A stretch of 64,000 bases of DNA. Source: CALMKX01 sp036274895 (GTDB lineage: Bacteria; Acidobacteriota; Thermoanaerobaculia; Multivoradales; SZUA-115). Of the stretch, positions 27,101-35,112 are shown piece by piece; position 1 is the first letter of the stretch, and each line of letters opens with the position of its first letter. The translations under genes were made by a program, and so were the position numbers. The notes under the pieces were generated by a model. It did not search any database, was not told the DNA's origin, and saw only the letters and a list, made by a program, of their open reading frames with translations. The stretch covers positions 1 through 64,000 of the forward strand of contig DASUEU010000057.1 in NCBI GenBank assembly GCA_036274895.1. Direction: 5' to 3'.

Positions 27101-27220
27101 GCCGAGGAAGGCCACCAGGCCGGCGCCACCCCACAGCAGGGCGAGGGCGAGCACCCAGCCCCGGAAACGCTGCACCCCCGCGAACCAACGTCGCAGGCGG
27201 CTGTGGCTCTCAGTGGCCAT
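24146..27220 (-). CDS. RND heavy-metal efflux pump (CusA/CzcA type)
   Basis: A 1024-residue proton-driven inner-membrane pump of the HME-RND group. It has the 12-helix RND pattern: an N-terminal helix followed by a large periplasmic loop, a central block of helices (residues about 335-550), a second loop and a C-terminal helix block. LLVDAGVIMVENLAHR lies in the region of the proton-relay helix. It would export metal ions or other cations through the adaptor and outer-membrane factor encoded just upstream. Its N-terminus overlaps the adaptor gene by 11 bp and its stop overlaps the gnd start. The exact metal is not deducible. Confidence 0.9.
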   Translation of the reverse strand: MATESHSRLRRWFAGVQRFRGWVLALALLWGGAGLVAFLGLPRDLFPDLALPTLQLLVQSPGRSPDELELAVAQPIEQALTGLPAVRRVTSTSQAGIVQVVVAFEGDSDPWRSRQLVAEKLALVVPGFPAGTAAPLMTSAAGRLQEIQELVLEGPAADPMRLRDHAVREVVPRLQAVAGVARVELLGGEGRQLQVAISPERMRLAGVSLDQIVEALEGAERDASAGILEIQDKQWYVTVASLAATPEAVRRLPVHTAHGLVALGELAEVREAPELRQGLARFQGFEAVSMRVIKQPGAETLATSRRVRAALPGLEAALPEGMSLALFYDQGELVARSLGGVSRALLLGAAFVALVLVVLLGSWRSTLVVIALLPLATLGAAVPLAALGLGLNAMTLGGLAIAVGLLVDAGVIMVENLAHRLDQAAPAPEDRGAVLARAAAEVAVPIATAVAVILAVFIPLLAVGGVAGRLYAPLAVAVAAAMTLSLVLSFTLVPVLVDRLLPPGSRLAEPRVVAAIKRLYRPLLERALAHGGVAQAIALAVALPALWLGLSLGNEFLPALDEGALMAQTLLPSDASLSAIDEANRRFESELAGVPGVRGSYRRTGRGEVTEDPMPSYLSDVLVVLEPGADPGEVEAELAEIAERMPFVVELTTPMNMRISEGIGGTPADIQVELFHPDLDGLLARLPALQARLAEVPGVASVAPDTGAPLPRWRVIPDDEALRRLDVPRQALTQTVTAALQGIALEPRFAGLQRIERVVRFPSDGRLTPEKLKRLPIVVEEGRIIEVGQVATLVEETMPAMIRRKNGQRRLGLNVRTEGDLGGTAKRIEAALAGAELPPGTTVALAGKIEEARETRRRLLAASAAALTLVVVLLFLALGRAREVLVVLVTLPLALAGGLYALWLAGETWNASSIVGVIGLLGVAVQNSLVLITQTRGLVGTGLPFREALREASLGRVRPKLMTAGAAILGLTPMLLGFGGSELERPLALVMVGGLVTSTLFTLLVLPSVYAWVEPLSSRERRPA

Positions 27221-28364
27221 GGTCGTCGCCTCCGCCTGCCTGCTTGAGGTGGAGTGACTTCAAGAGGTAAGCGCCCTCGGTGGCGACCTCCTCGCCGGTG
27301 GCGAGCCCCGCCAGCACCAGCACCTCGCTGCCCAGCTCGGCCCCCTTGCGCACCGGGCGGAACAGGGCCTCGTCACCTTCCTTGACGAAGACTCCCCACA
27401 CCCCCTCGATCTGCTGGAGCGCCGTCTGGGGCACCACGATCGCCCGCGCCAGGGGCACCCGGGCCTCGAGGGGCGTGCCGGCCAGGGGCAGGGTGCCGCC
27501 GGTGAGCCGCAGCCGGTAGGTCAGGCGGCGGGTCTCGTTGGAGAGGGCCGGCGGTACCCCCTCCACCTGCGCCGGCCAGCGGCGGCCGTCGGCGTGGCGG
27601 ACCTCGGTGGCCACCCCCGCTCGCCAATCCTCCGGGCCGGGCAGGGGCAGCTCCACCTGCACCCGGTCGGTGCCCGGGGCGAGCAGGCGGCCCAGCTCCT
27701 GGCTGGCCGCAACCCCCTGGCCCAGCACCACCGCCAGGGAGGCGACCATCCCGCCGCGGGGAGCGCGTACCGTGAGCCGGGCGCCGGCCTGCTCAGGGGC
27801 CACGCCCCGGGCCTCGAGAGCCAGCCGTGCGGCCGCCTCCTCGGTCTCGGCTTGGGCCAGCTCGGAGCCGGCCGCCTCCACCTCGCGCTGGGAGGTGGCC
27901 GCCGCCGCGAGCAGCCGCTGCTCGCGAGCCAGCTCGGTCTCGGCGCGCTGCCGGCGCGCCCGGGCGGAGAGCCAGCGGGCCTTGAGATCGGCGAGCTCGG
28001 GGCTCTGCAGCTCGACCAAGGCCTGCCCGGGCTGCACCGTCTGCCCCAGCTCGACCCGCACTTCGGCGACCGTGCCGGCCACGGGCGCCGCGAACGACGC
28101 CGACGAGGCGGGATCCGCCACCGCCTCGGCGGCGAACCAGGCCCCCTCCTCCCGCGGCTCGCCCACGACGGTGAAGGCGACGCCGCGCAGATCGTCGAGG
28201 TGGACCCGCCTTTCGGCCCCCGGGCCCGTGCTCGCCGCCTCGGCGTGGTCGGCGTGAGCGTGCTCGTCGTGGTCGTCCTCGTGGCCGGGCTCGCGCCGGC
28301 AAGCCGGGGCCAGCAGGGGCAGCAGGAGAAGCAGGAGGAGGGCGAGCTTGCGGGGCAGGGTCAT
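27210..28364 (-). CDS. RND periplasmic adaptor (membrane fusion protein), His-rich N-terminus
   Basis: A 384-residue lipoprotein-like adaptor (LLAPAC near residue 22). A strikingly acidic and His-rich stretch (residues about 25-43, several H, D and E) could bind metal before transfer. The lipoyl/barrel-sandwich, alpha-hairpin coiled coil (about residues 125-190) and beta-barrel domains follow. The C-terminus DDHGH again carries histidines. It links the RND pump to the outer-membrane factor. The gene overlaps both neighbours (4 and 11 bp). Confidence 0.88.
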   Translation of the reverse strand: MTLPRKLALLLLLLLPLLAPACRREPGHEDDHDEHAHADHAEAASTGPGAERRVHLDDLRGVAFTVVGEPREEGAWFAAEAVADPASSASFAAPVAGTVAEVRVELGQTVQPGQALVELQSPELADLKARWLSARARRQRAETELAREQRLLAAAATSQREVEAAGSELAQAETEEAAARLALEARGVAPEQAGARLTVRAPRGGMVASLAVVLGQGVAASQELGRLLAPGTDRVQVELPLPGPEDWRAGVATEVRHADGRRWPAQVEGVPPALSNETRRLTYRLRLTGGTLPLAGTPLEARVPLARAIVVPQTALQQIEGVWGVFVKEGDEALFRPVRKGAELGSEVLVLAGLATGEEVATEGAYLLKSLHLKQAGGGDDHGH

Positions 28365-29527
28365 GGGTTCACCTCGGTCGTCAGCAGGGAGAGTTCCTGG
28401 CGAGCGGCGAGCAGGGCGAGGTCGTGGTCCAGGCGATCGCGCCGGAGGGCCCCGACGCTGCGCCGTAGGGCGAGCACCTCGGCGGCCGTGGCCTTGCCCT
28501 CGACCAGGCGGGCTTCGAGGGCACCGAGGGCGCGATCGAGGCCCGCGGCCGGGGTCATGACGCCGAGGCGGGAAACCAGGCCCCGGGCATGCTCGAAGCG
28601 GGCGTCGAGGGCAGCGGCCGCCTCCGCGTGGCGGCGTCGGGCGGCCTGGCGCCGGGCTTCGGCGGCGGCTTCGAGGGCCGCGGGCTCCTGCCGCCCGAAG
28701 AGCCGGTAGGCGAGCCCCACTCGTGCCACGCTCTCGTCGCCTTCACGGGCCACCCGGGTGGCCAGATCGAGGCGGGAGCCCTCGCGAGCCGTGGCCAGGG
28801 CCAGCCGCCCCTCCTCGAGCGCCAGGCCGGCAGCCAGGGCGCGGCGCGACAGCCCCCCCTGGAAGCGGGCCTCCCAGCCGGCAGCCTCGGGGAGGGGCGG
28901 AGCCGGCGGCACGGCCAAGGGGGAAGTACCGAGGGGCCGATCCACGAGAGCGGCGAGGGCGGAGCGCGCCCGCAGCTCCTCGGCCTCGGCCAGGGCCACT
29001 CTCGCCCTGGCCTCAGCGACCTCGGCCGAGAGCAGGTCCACCTCGAAGTCGGCGGCGGCCCCGGCCTCGGCGCGGCGGGCCGTGATCCCAGCCCAGCGCT
29101 CGACGGTGGCGAGGTCCTCCCGCGCGAGGGTGAGGCGGGCGGCGGCGGCCCAGCACTCTCGGTAGGCGGCCGTGGCCCGGCCGAGCGTCTCGAGCCGGGC
29201 GGCCCCGAGCAGGGTGGCCTCGGCTGCGGCCAGGGCGTCGACCAGCAGCTGGCGAGCGGTGGGCCGGGCGAGCAGGGGCCAGTCCAGCTCGAGCTCGACG
29301 TCGGGCCGGGTCGAGCCCTCGGCCCGGCGGGCGCCGACGGTCGCCCCCAGGGTGGGCGCGTCCGCCCGCCAGGACGAGGTCCCGGCCAGCTCGCGCCGGG
29401 TCTCCGCCAGATCCGCCGCCAGGAAGAGCTCTTCGGCGCTCGGGCGGGTGCGTGCGAGCACCTCTTCGAGAGTCAGTGGTTGATCGATAGCGCCCACGAA
29501 GAGCGCCACCAGCAGGGCCCAGGGCAT
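28361..29527 (-). CDS. TolC-family outer membrane factor of the efflux system
   Basis: A 388-residue exported protein consisting mostly of long Ala/Glu/Arg-rich helices, in the two-repeat pattern of TolC/CusC. The mature part begins with LTLEEVLARTRPS, the typical opening of the family. It would form the outer-membrane channel of the tripartite pump. Its stop overlaps the adaptor start by 4 bp (ATGA). It is short for the family, which normally has about 420-480 residues. Confidence 0.82.
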   Translation of the reverse strand: MPWALLVALFVGAIDQPLTLEEVLARTRPSAEELFLAADLAETRRELAGTSSWRADAPTLGATVGARRAEGSTRPDVELELDWPLLARPTARQLLVDALAAAEATLLGAARLETLGRATAAYRECWAAAARLTLAREDLATVERWAGITARRAEAGAAADFEVDLLSAEVAEARARVALAEAEELRARSALAALVDRPLGTSPLAVPPAPPLPEAAGWEARFQGGLSRRALAAGLALEEGRLALATAREGSRLDLATRVAREGDESVARVGLAYRLFGRQEPAALEAAAEARRQAARRRHAEAAAALDARFEHARGLVSRLGVMTPAAGLDRALGALEARLVEGKATAAEVLALRRSVGALRRDRLDHDLALLAARQELSLLTTEVNP

Positions 29528-29594
29528 GGCTCACCTCCGAACGGCTCGGGAGTTGCGCCGCTCCAGCAGCGACTGGGCGGCGAAGCGAGGCGCT

Positions 29595-29849
29595 TCAGGC
29601 GCGGGGAGGGGGTAGCTCGGGGAGGACGGTTCGGGAGAGCAGGTGCTGGGTCGGCTCGGCCAGGGCGGTCAGCTCGGGGGCCGCGGGCGGAGCGAGGGAC
29701 TCGCCCGGTTCAGGCTCCGGAGCCGCCGCGCAGCCCAGGTGGCAGACCGTACAGCGGGCCGAATCCTCCTCCTCGCAGCCGTCCCAGGGCAGCTCACAGG
29801 GAGCGAGCGCCGTGACGATCAGGAACAGCACGAAGAGGTGGCGGGCCAT
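29595..29849 (-). CDS. Small Cys-rich secreted protein at the head of the efflux operon
   Basis: An 84-residue protein with an N-terminal signal (MARHLFVLFLIVTALAP), followed by five cysteines in about 30 residues, including CTVCHLGC, and then a Pro/Glu-rich tail. The Cys/His cluster suggests metal binding in the periplasm, in keeping with its place 67 bp upstream of the efflux genes. No named family is recognised. It may act as a metal chaperone or sensor; that is inference only. Confidence 0.65.
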   Translation of the reverse strand: MARHLFVLFLIVTALAPCELPWDGCEEEDSARCTVCHLGCAAAPEPEPGESLAPPAAPELTALAEPTQHLLSRTVLPELPPPRA

Positions 29850-29939
29850 CTGGCGCAGACCCTAGCACGAGCCGTAACTCGGCGGGGGTGCGAACGTACA
29901 GAGACCGGGAAAGAACCCGACCGTTCCCGGAGGAACCCC

Positions 29940-31475
29940 ATGACCCTGAGAAACTCGGCCAGACGATCCACCCTGTTGCTGGCCCTGCTGCTCGGCAGCG
30001 TGCTCACGCTGCCTTCGACGGCCGACGAGCCGATGGCCAAGCCGGACGCCGCCAAGGCCGAGGCTCCGGCCCCCAAGCGCTTCGTCTCCGAGCACCGCCT
30101 GCAAAGCGGCGCCACCGACCTGCGCTACACCGCCACCGCCGAGGAGATCTACCTGCGCGACGAGGCGGGCAAGCCCACCGCGAGCTTCTTCACCATCTCC
30201 TACTTGAAGAGCGGCGTCGCCCGCCCCGAGGAGCGCCCCCTGACCTTCGTGTTCAACGGCGGCCCCGGCTCGGCCTCGATCTGGCTGCACTTCGGCCTGG
30301 TCGGCCCGAAGCTGGTGGACCTGCCGAGCGACGCCACCGACCCTGGGCCGCCCCCCTACAAGCTGCGCGACAACCCGTGGACGATCCTGCGAGCCACCGA
30401 CCTGGTCTTCGTCGATCCGGTGGGAACCGGCTTCTCCAAAGCCCTGGGGGAGAAGAAGGACGCCGACTTTTGGGGCTTCGACCAGGACGCCGACTCGGTG
30501 GCGGAGTTCATCCGCACCTTCATCACCCAGCACGGCCGCTGGAACTCACCGAAGTACCTGCTGGGCGAAAGCTACGGCGGGATCCGCAGCTCGCTGCTGG
30601 TACCGCGCCTTCAGCAGCGGCTCGACATCCGCTTGAACGGCGTGATCCTGATCTCGCCGGCCCTCAACATGGGCACGCTACCGTTCGTCGTGGCCGGCAA
30701 CGACCTGCCCTACGCCACCCACCTGCCGGCCTACGCGGCGAGCGCCTACTACCACGGCAAGCTGCCGGACAAATGGCCGAGCCTCGAATCCCTGCTCGTG
30801 GAGGTCGAGGCCTACGCCGGCGGCGAGTATTTGACGGCCCTCTTCCAGGGCGATCTGCTCCCCGCCGCCGAGCGCGAGAAGGTCGCCGAGCGGCTGCACC
30901 GCTACACCGGCCTTTCGAAGCAGTACCTGCTGCGCTGCGATCTGCGCCCGTACGCCCTGCGCTTCATCAAGGAGCTGTTGCGCGACGAGGGCAAGGTGGT
31001 CGGATTGATCGATGGCCGCTACGTCCAGGACGAGCTCGACGACGTCGCCGACTTCTCCGAGGGCGATGCCTTCGACGCCAAGACCGCCCCGGCCTACGTG
31101 GCGACCTTCCAGAGCTACTTGAAGAGTGAGCTGAAGGTTGACTTCGAGCAGCGATACGTCGGCGGCAGCGACCAGGCCAACCAGCAGTGGAAGCGCCCCG
31201 AGGGCGGCAACGGCGCCTTCGCCGGCTACATCGACGTGACCGGCCAGCTGGCCCAGGGCACCAAGGACAACGAGGCCTTGCGGATCTTCTCGGCCGGCGG
31301 CTACCACGACCTCACCACCTCCTACTTCGCCACCGAGTACATGCTGCGCCACAGCGGCATCGACCCGGCCCGCCTGGTGGTCAAGAACTACTTCGGCGGC
31401 CACATGATGTACCTCCACCAGCCCTCGCTCGAAGCCCTGTCGAACGACCTCGTCGCCTTTATCGAAGGACGCTGA
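29940..31475 (+). CDS. Secreted S10-family serine carboxypeptidase
   Basis: A 511-residue exported protein of the serine carboxypeptidase family. FVFNGGPGSASIW is the oxyanion-hole segment, GESYGG carries the nucleophile Ser211, and YFGGHMMYLHQ near the C-terminus carries the catalytic His. It would remove C-terminal residues from peptides outside the cytoplasm. A signal peptide is followed by a Lys/Ala/Pro linker. The ATG at 29940 has GGAGG immediately upstream. A strong terminator follows at 31501. The gene is divergent from the efflux operon, with 90 bp between starts. Confidence 0.9.
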   Translation: MTLRNSARRSTLLLALLLGSVLTLPSTADEPMAKPDAAKAEAPAPKRFVSEHRLQSGATDLRYTATAEEIYLRDEAGKPTASFFTISYLKSGVARPEERPLTFVFNGGPGSASIWLHFGLVGPKLVDLPSDATDPGPPPYKLRDNPWTILRATDLVFVDPVGTGFSKALGEKKDADFWGFDQDADSVAEFIRTFITQHGRWNSPKYLLGESYGGIRSSLLVPRLQQRLDIRLNGVILISPALNMGTLPFVVAGNDLPYATHLPAYAASAYYHGKLPDKWPSLESLLVEVEAYAGGEYLTALFQGDLLPAAEREKVAERLHRYTGLSKQYLLRCDLRPYALRFIKELLRDEGKVVGLIDGRYVQDELDDVADFSEGDAFDAKTAPAYVATFQSYLKSELKVDFEQRYVGGSDQANQQWKRPEGGNGAFAGYIDVTGQLAQGTKDNEALRIFSAGGYHDLTTSYFATEYMLRHSGIDPARLVVKNYFGGHMMYLHQPSLEALSNDLVAFIEGR

Positions 31476-31500
31476 CGAGGTCTCCCTCCTTCCTCGAGTG

Positions 31501-31540
31501 CCTCCGGGCGGGTTCCACCCCGCCCGGAGGAAGTTTGTGT
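31501..31540 (+). terminator. Rho-independent terminator after the S10 peptidase
   Basis: Perfect 12 bp stem: CCTCCGGGCGGG (31501-31512) and its complement (31519-31530) with a 6 base loop, followed by AAGTTTGTGTT. It lies 26 bp after the S10 stop codon. The T-tract is weak but the stem is very stable. Confidence 0.75.
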
Positions 31541-31598
31541 TCCGCACTTTACGTGCAGATAGGGAAAACTCTGAACTAGAAGTTATAGCGGAATATCC

Positions 31599-31627
31599 TT
31601 GATTCTTGTCGTCAGGTCCCCTAGCAT
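31599..31627 (+). promoter_or_regulatory. Possible sigma-70 type promoter of the anchor-P gene
   Basis: TTGATT (31599-31604), 17 bp, TAGCAT (31622-31627), within an AT-richer island (31541-31630). A leader of about 165 bases follows before the ATG at 31797. It contains a hairpin with stem GGGCCGAG (31700-31707) and CTCGGCCC (31720-31727). This covers the 321 bp gap between the S10 gene and the next gene. Confidence 0.4.
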
Positions 31628-31796
31628 GGGATCACTGCCAACGCTCCTTGAAACCATCCACCCTGGGTTCTGGGTCTGTCTTGTCGTCCTGATTGCCTGG
31701 GGCCGAGCTCAATGCCGGGCTCGGCCCGAGCTCCGCAGGGTCCCGAGCGCGGACGCATTGCGGGGCGATGACTCCTCCAAGGGAAGGAGAGATCCC

Positions 31797-32639
31797 ATGC
31801 GCCAGCTCCAGCACCACGCCACGCCAAGTCGAGTCCCGGAGAGCCTGCGATCCAACCGGAGCGCTCCCCCTCCCCCTCTTTGCCCGGTCTCCCTCGGCCG
31901 CGCCGCCGTCCTGGCCGCCGTCGCCCTGGCCTTCGCCTCGGCGTTGGCGCCGGCGGCGGTCCATGCCCAAGGGACGCGGGGCTCGAGCCAGGCCATGAGC
32001 GTCAGCGGCTGGCTCAAGCTGGTGACTTTCTCCGGCAGCGGCGACTCGGTCGATCTCGGCCGGGTGGCCACCGTTTCGGCACAGGCTCCACCGAATTACC
32101 TGTTGAGCGATGCGCGGCCGAACTTCGCTGCCAACCTGGGCGAGGCGGGTAAGGTCCTCGGCAGCTCCACCCTGCGCTCCGCCGTGGCGGGCACGGTGGA
32201 GATCTCCCAGCTCCTGTCGGCCCGGGCCGAAGCCGAGGATCTCGAGCTGATCGTCGTCGGCGCCGCCCCCCTCCTCACCCTCTCGGTCGATGGGGTGGTC
32301 GCCGAAGCCTCGATGTCCGGACCTTGCGGTGATGCCCTGAGGGCGACCGGCTCGGTGACGATCGCCGGTGCGACGGTCGGCGGCAGCCTCGGCCTCGGCC
32401 TCACCATCCCTCTCCAGCCGAGCGCCGACACCGTTCTGCTCGATCGGGACGGTATGCGCATCGTCCTCCACGAGCGCAAGCTCACGGGGTCGGGTTTCGG
32501 TGACCTGCGCCTGGTCGTCAACGCCATCCACGTCGAGCTGGACGAGGTGTTGATCCCCGGTCTCGGCCTGCTCAGTGGCCAGATCGTCATCGGCCACGCC
32601 GAGGCCGGGCTCATCTGCGGCGACATGCTCCAGAACTGA
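31797..32639 (+). CDS. Choice-of-anchor P family secreted protein
   Basis: A 280-residue exported protein whose signal ends in PAAVHAQ. The body has the low-complexity beta pattern of choice-of-anchor P proteins: SARAEAEDLELI, a GPCGDALRATGSVTIAGATV segment and a C-terminal GQIVIGHAEAGLICG, the usual end of the family. These proteins are secreted and probably surface-associated; the function is unknown. GGGAAGGAGAG precedes the ATG. The stop lies one base from the convergent subtilase gene. Confidence 0.7.
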   Translation: MRQLQHHATPSRVPESLRSNRSAPPPPLCPVSLGRAAVLAAVALAFASALAPAAVHAQGTRGSSQAMSVSGWLKLVTFSGSGDSVDLGRVATVSAQAPPNYLLSDARPNFAANLGEAGKVLGSSTLRSAVAGTVEISQLLSARAEAEDLELIVVGAAPLLTLSVDGVVAEASMSGPCGDALRATGSVTIAGATVGGSLGLGLTIPLQPSADTVLLDRDGMRIVLHERKLTGSGFGDLRLVVNAIHVELDEVLIPGLGLLSGQIVIGHAEAGLICGDMLQN

Positions 32640-32640
32640 G

Positions 32641-35031
32641 CTAGGGCACCACCACGCTCCAGGCCGAGGTGTTGCCGCTCTCGAAGCCGTCGGCGAACAG
32701 GGCGTTGATCGCGGTGCCGATGATCGCCACCGGCATGTGGGTCTCCGGCACGTTGGCGTCGTTGGGGGTCAGCACCAGCTGGCCGAACTGGTAGACCCCC
32801 AACGGCAGCAGGTAGCTCACGGAGACGTCCACCGTGATGACCTGGGTAGCCCCCGCGGCCAGGGTGAAGCTCGAGGGGGTGGCGCGGATGGCCAGGCCCG
32901 GCGGGCCGGTCTTCGATGCCGTCCAGGTCAGGCTCGAGGCGGTGGCGTTCTCCACCGTGCGAGTGAAGCTGCACAGCCCCGCGCAGGCGCTGTGATTGAA
33001 GCTCGGGATGTTGAGGGTACGGGGGTTGCCCCCGATCCCCGGGTTGGCGGCCAGATAGTTGGCCTCGGTCTCGTCGAGGATCAGCCCGGCCCGGCCGGCA
33101 CGGGAGAGATCCACCCGCCCGGCCCCCATGTCGTGGGCATCGGCCGGGGTCACACCGTTCTCCTTGAGCACCGTCAGGTCGGCCGTGGTCATCAAGGCGG
33201 ACTTGACCTCGGACGGCGTCCACATGGGGTGGAGAGCCTGGATCAGCAGGCCCGAGCCGGCGGTGTGCGGGCTCGACATCGAAGTGCCGGAGAGGGTGCC
33301 GAAGTCGGGGCTGGCACCGACGACCGAGTTCTCGTGCACGGCGGCGAAGATGCTCGCCCCCGGGTTGGTGACGTCCGGCTTGATGACGTTGAAGGAGGCG
33401 TTGGGCCCGCGGGAGCTGAAGGAGGCCATGATGTCGGCCACCGCCGGGTCGGTGACGATCGCCGAGCCGGTGATGGTGCCCATGTGACCGCTGCCCGAGG
33501 CGAGCCAGGTACGCAGGGCGTTGCCCTCGGCCTGGTCGACGTGGGTCGCCGGGATGACGTGCGGGTCGGCGACGATGCCGGTCTCGGTCAGATTGCCGAG
33601 GATGCAGCCGGCGGCGCCGCCGGCCGCGACGTTGGCGCACTTGAGCACGCGGGCGAGGTTCTGGCCGCGGTCGCACATCACGATCATGCCGGTGAAGGTG
33701 CCGCCGGCGAAGGCGGCGCTGCACTGGCCGTCGAGCGGGTCACCGGGCGGGAAGGCGTCGAAGGCGCGAGCGTGGACGATCGGCAGCGGCCCCACGCCGG
33801 TGGTGCGCGAGGCCCCCTGCATGTCCGCAGGGGGAGAGACGCCGCCGCTCATGCTCTCGAGGTCGTTGAAGACGTTGACCCGGTCGTGCGTGCTGGCGCC
33901 GACGGTCATCACCCACGGCCCGAGGTGAGCCACGGTCGAGGCTCCGGGACCGGAGTTGCCGGCGCTCGCCGAGACGAAGATACCCGCCGCCACGGCGTCC
34001 AAGAAGAAGGTGTCGCTGTCCCCCGACCACGGCGCGCTGCCGCCACCGATCGAGTAGTTGATGGCGTCGACGCCGTCCATGATCGCCTGGTTGGTGGCCG
34101 CCGAGGTGGCGACGAAGGGGCAGAGCCCCTGGCCCGCGGAGTTGGTGTAGCAGGCGTCGTAGGTGATCAGGCTGGCGCGGTGGGCCACGCCCGAGATCGC
34201 CGGGCTGTTGAGCATGTTGCCCACCGCCGTCGAGGCGGTGTGGCTGCCGTGGCCGTTGTCGTCCTCGGGGCCGTCCGCCTCGCTGCAGGTGCCCGGGTTG
34301 GCGGTGCAGAAGGCGTCGGTGAAGTCCCAGGCCGCGAACAGCTTGTCGTTGCAGGCGTAGGAGGGGTCGAAGTTCGGGTTGCCGGGGTCGCACCAGCCGC
34401 CGAACACTCCCGTGCCCAGCGGGTTGACGTAGACGTAGCCGTCCGGCGGAGAGTCCGAGAACGACGGATGGTTCATGTTCACGCCGGTGTCGATGTCGCC
34501 CAGAACCATGCCTTCGCCCTTGGTGGCGCCCAGGCCGCCGGTCTGGGTACCGTCCCAGATGCCCGGGGCGCCGATCCAGGTCGGGCCGCGGTCGGTGTCG
34601 AGCGGCACCTGCACGTCGGGCAGGACGCTCTTGACCCCGGGCAAGGCGGCCACGCGGGCCGCTTCTGAGGGGGAGAGGGCGACGGCGACGCCGTTGCCGG
34701 CCGCCCGGTACGAGAAGAGGACCGGTACCGGCCGCCCGAGGGTGCTCTCGATGGCGTCGAGGTGGAGCCGCTGCCGGTGGCTCAGGTAATCGAGATAGGC
34801 CCGGCTGGCCGGGCTCTTGGCGTCGAGCTTGCGCTCACCGCGGGCGGCGGGGTTGGTCGCCTCGAGCCCCGCGATTCCCCCGCTGTAGCGGGCGAGGGAC
34901 GGCTCGCTGAAGAGCACGACGTAGTAGCCGCTGGTGGCGAGGTCTCGCGCGCCGTCGGCCCAGGCGGGGGCGGCGAGCGACAAGCCAACGGCGAGGAAGG
35001 CGGTGCACAAGAGGATGCGCCTCGGGATCAT
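32641..35031 (-). CDS. Secreted subtilisin-like serine protease with PA domain
   Basis: A 796-residue S8 protease. In order: a signal peptide ending in APAWA; an inhibitor I9-like propeptide (residues about 28-130); and the catalytic domain with GDIDTGVN (Asp), NGHGSHTAS (His) and GTSMSSPH (Ser584). A PA domain is inserted before the Ser motif (ATHVDQAEGNAL region). An Ig/Fn3-like domain follows, and the C-terminal tail contains FADGFESGNTSAWS. That tail resembles a recurrent ending of secreted proteins in this kind of genome and may be a sorting signal. It would degrade extracellular protein. GAAGGAG precedes the ATG at 35031, chosen over an upstream in-frame ATG because it gives a clean signal peptide. 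Confidence 0.92.
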   Translation of the reverse strand: MIPRRILLCTAFLAVGLSLAAPAWADGARDLATSGYYVVLFSEPSLARYSGGIAGLEATNPAARGERKLDAKSPASRAYLDYLSHRQRLHLDAIESTLGRPVPVLFSYRAAGNGVAVALSPSEAARVAALPGVKSVLPDVQVPLDTDRGPTWIGAPGIWDGTQTGGLGATKGEGMVLGDIDTGVNMNHPSFSDSPPDGYVYVNPLGTGVFGGWCDPGNPNFDPSYACNDKLFAAWDFTDAFCTANPGTCSEADGPEDDNGHGSHTASTAVGNMLNSPAISGVAHRASLITYDACYTNSAGQGLCPFVATSAATNQAIMDGVDAINYSIGGGSAPWSGDSDTFFLDAVAAGIFVSASAGNSGPGASTVAHLGPWVMTVGASTHDRVNVFNDLESMSGGVSPPADMQGASRTTGVGPLPIVHARAFDAFPPGDPLDGQCSAAFAGGTFTGMIVMCDRGQNLARVLKCANVAAGGAAGCILGNLTETGIVADPHVIPATHVDQAEGNALRTWLASGSGHMGTITGSAIVTDPAVADIMASFSSRGPNASFNVIKPDVTNPGASIFAAVHENSVVGASPDFGTLSGTSMSSPHTAGSGLLIQALHPMWTPSEVKSALMTTADLTVLKENGVTPADAHDMGAGRVDLSRAGRAGLILDETEANYLAANPGIGGNPRTLNIPSFNHSACAGLCSFTRTVENATASSLTWTASKTGPPGLAIRATPSSFTLAAGATQVITVDVSVSYLLPLGVYQFGQLVLTPNDANVPETHMPVAIIGTAINALFADGFESGNTSAWSVVVP

Positions 35032-35112
35032 CGCGGGCTCCTTCTCGGTTCGAGAGACTGTGCTTCGCAATGTACCCGAGGTTCAGCGGCAGGGCAACCG
35101 CGAGCCCGCCTG

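Noticed and set aside
24962..27247. Long plus-strand open frame opposite the RND pump
   Set aside because: His/Gly/Gln-rich shadow translation with no start signal; the pump on the minus strand is certain.
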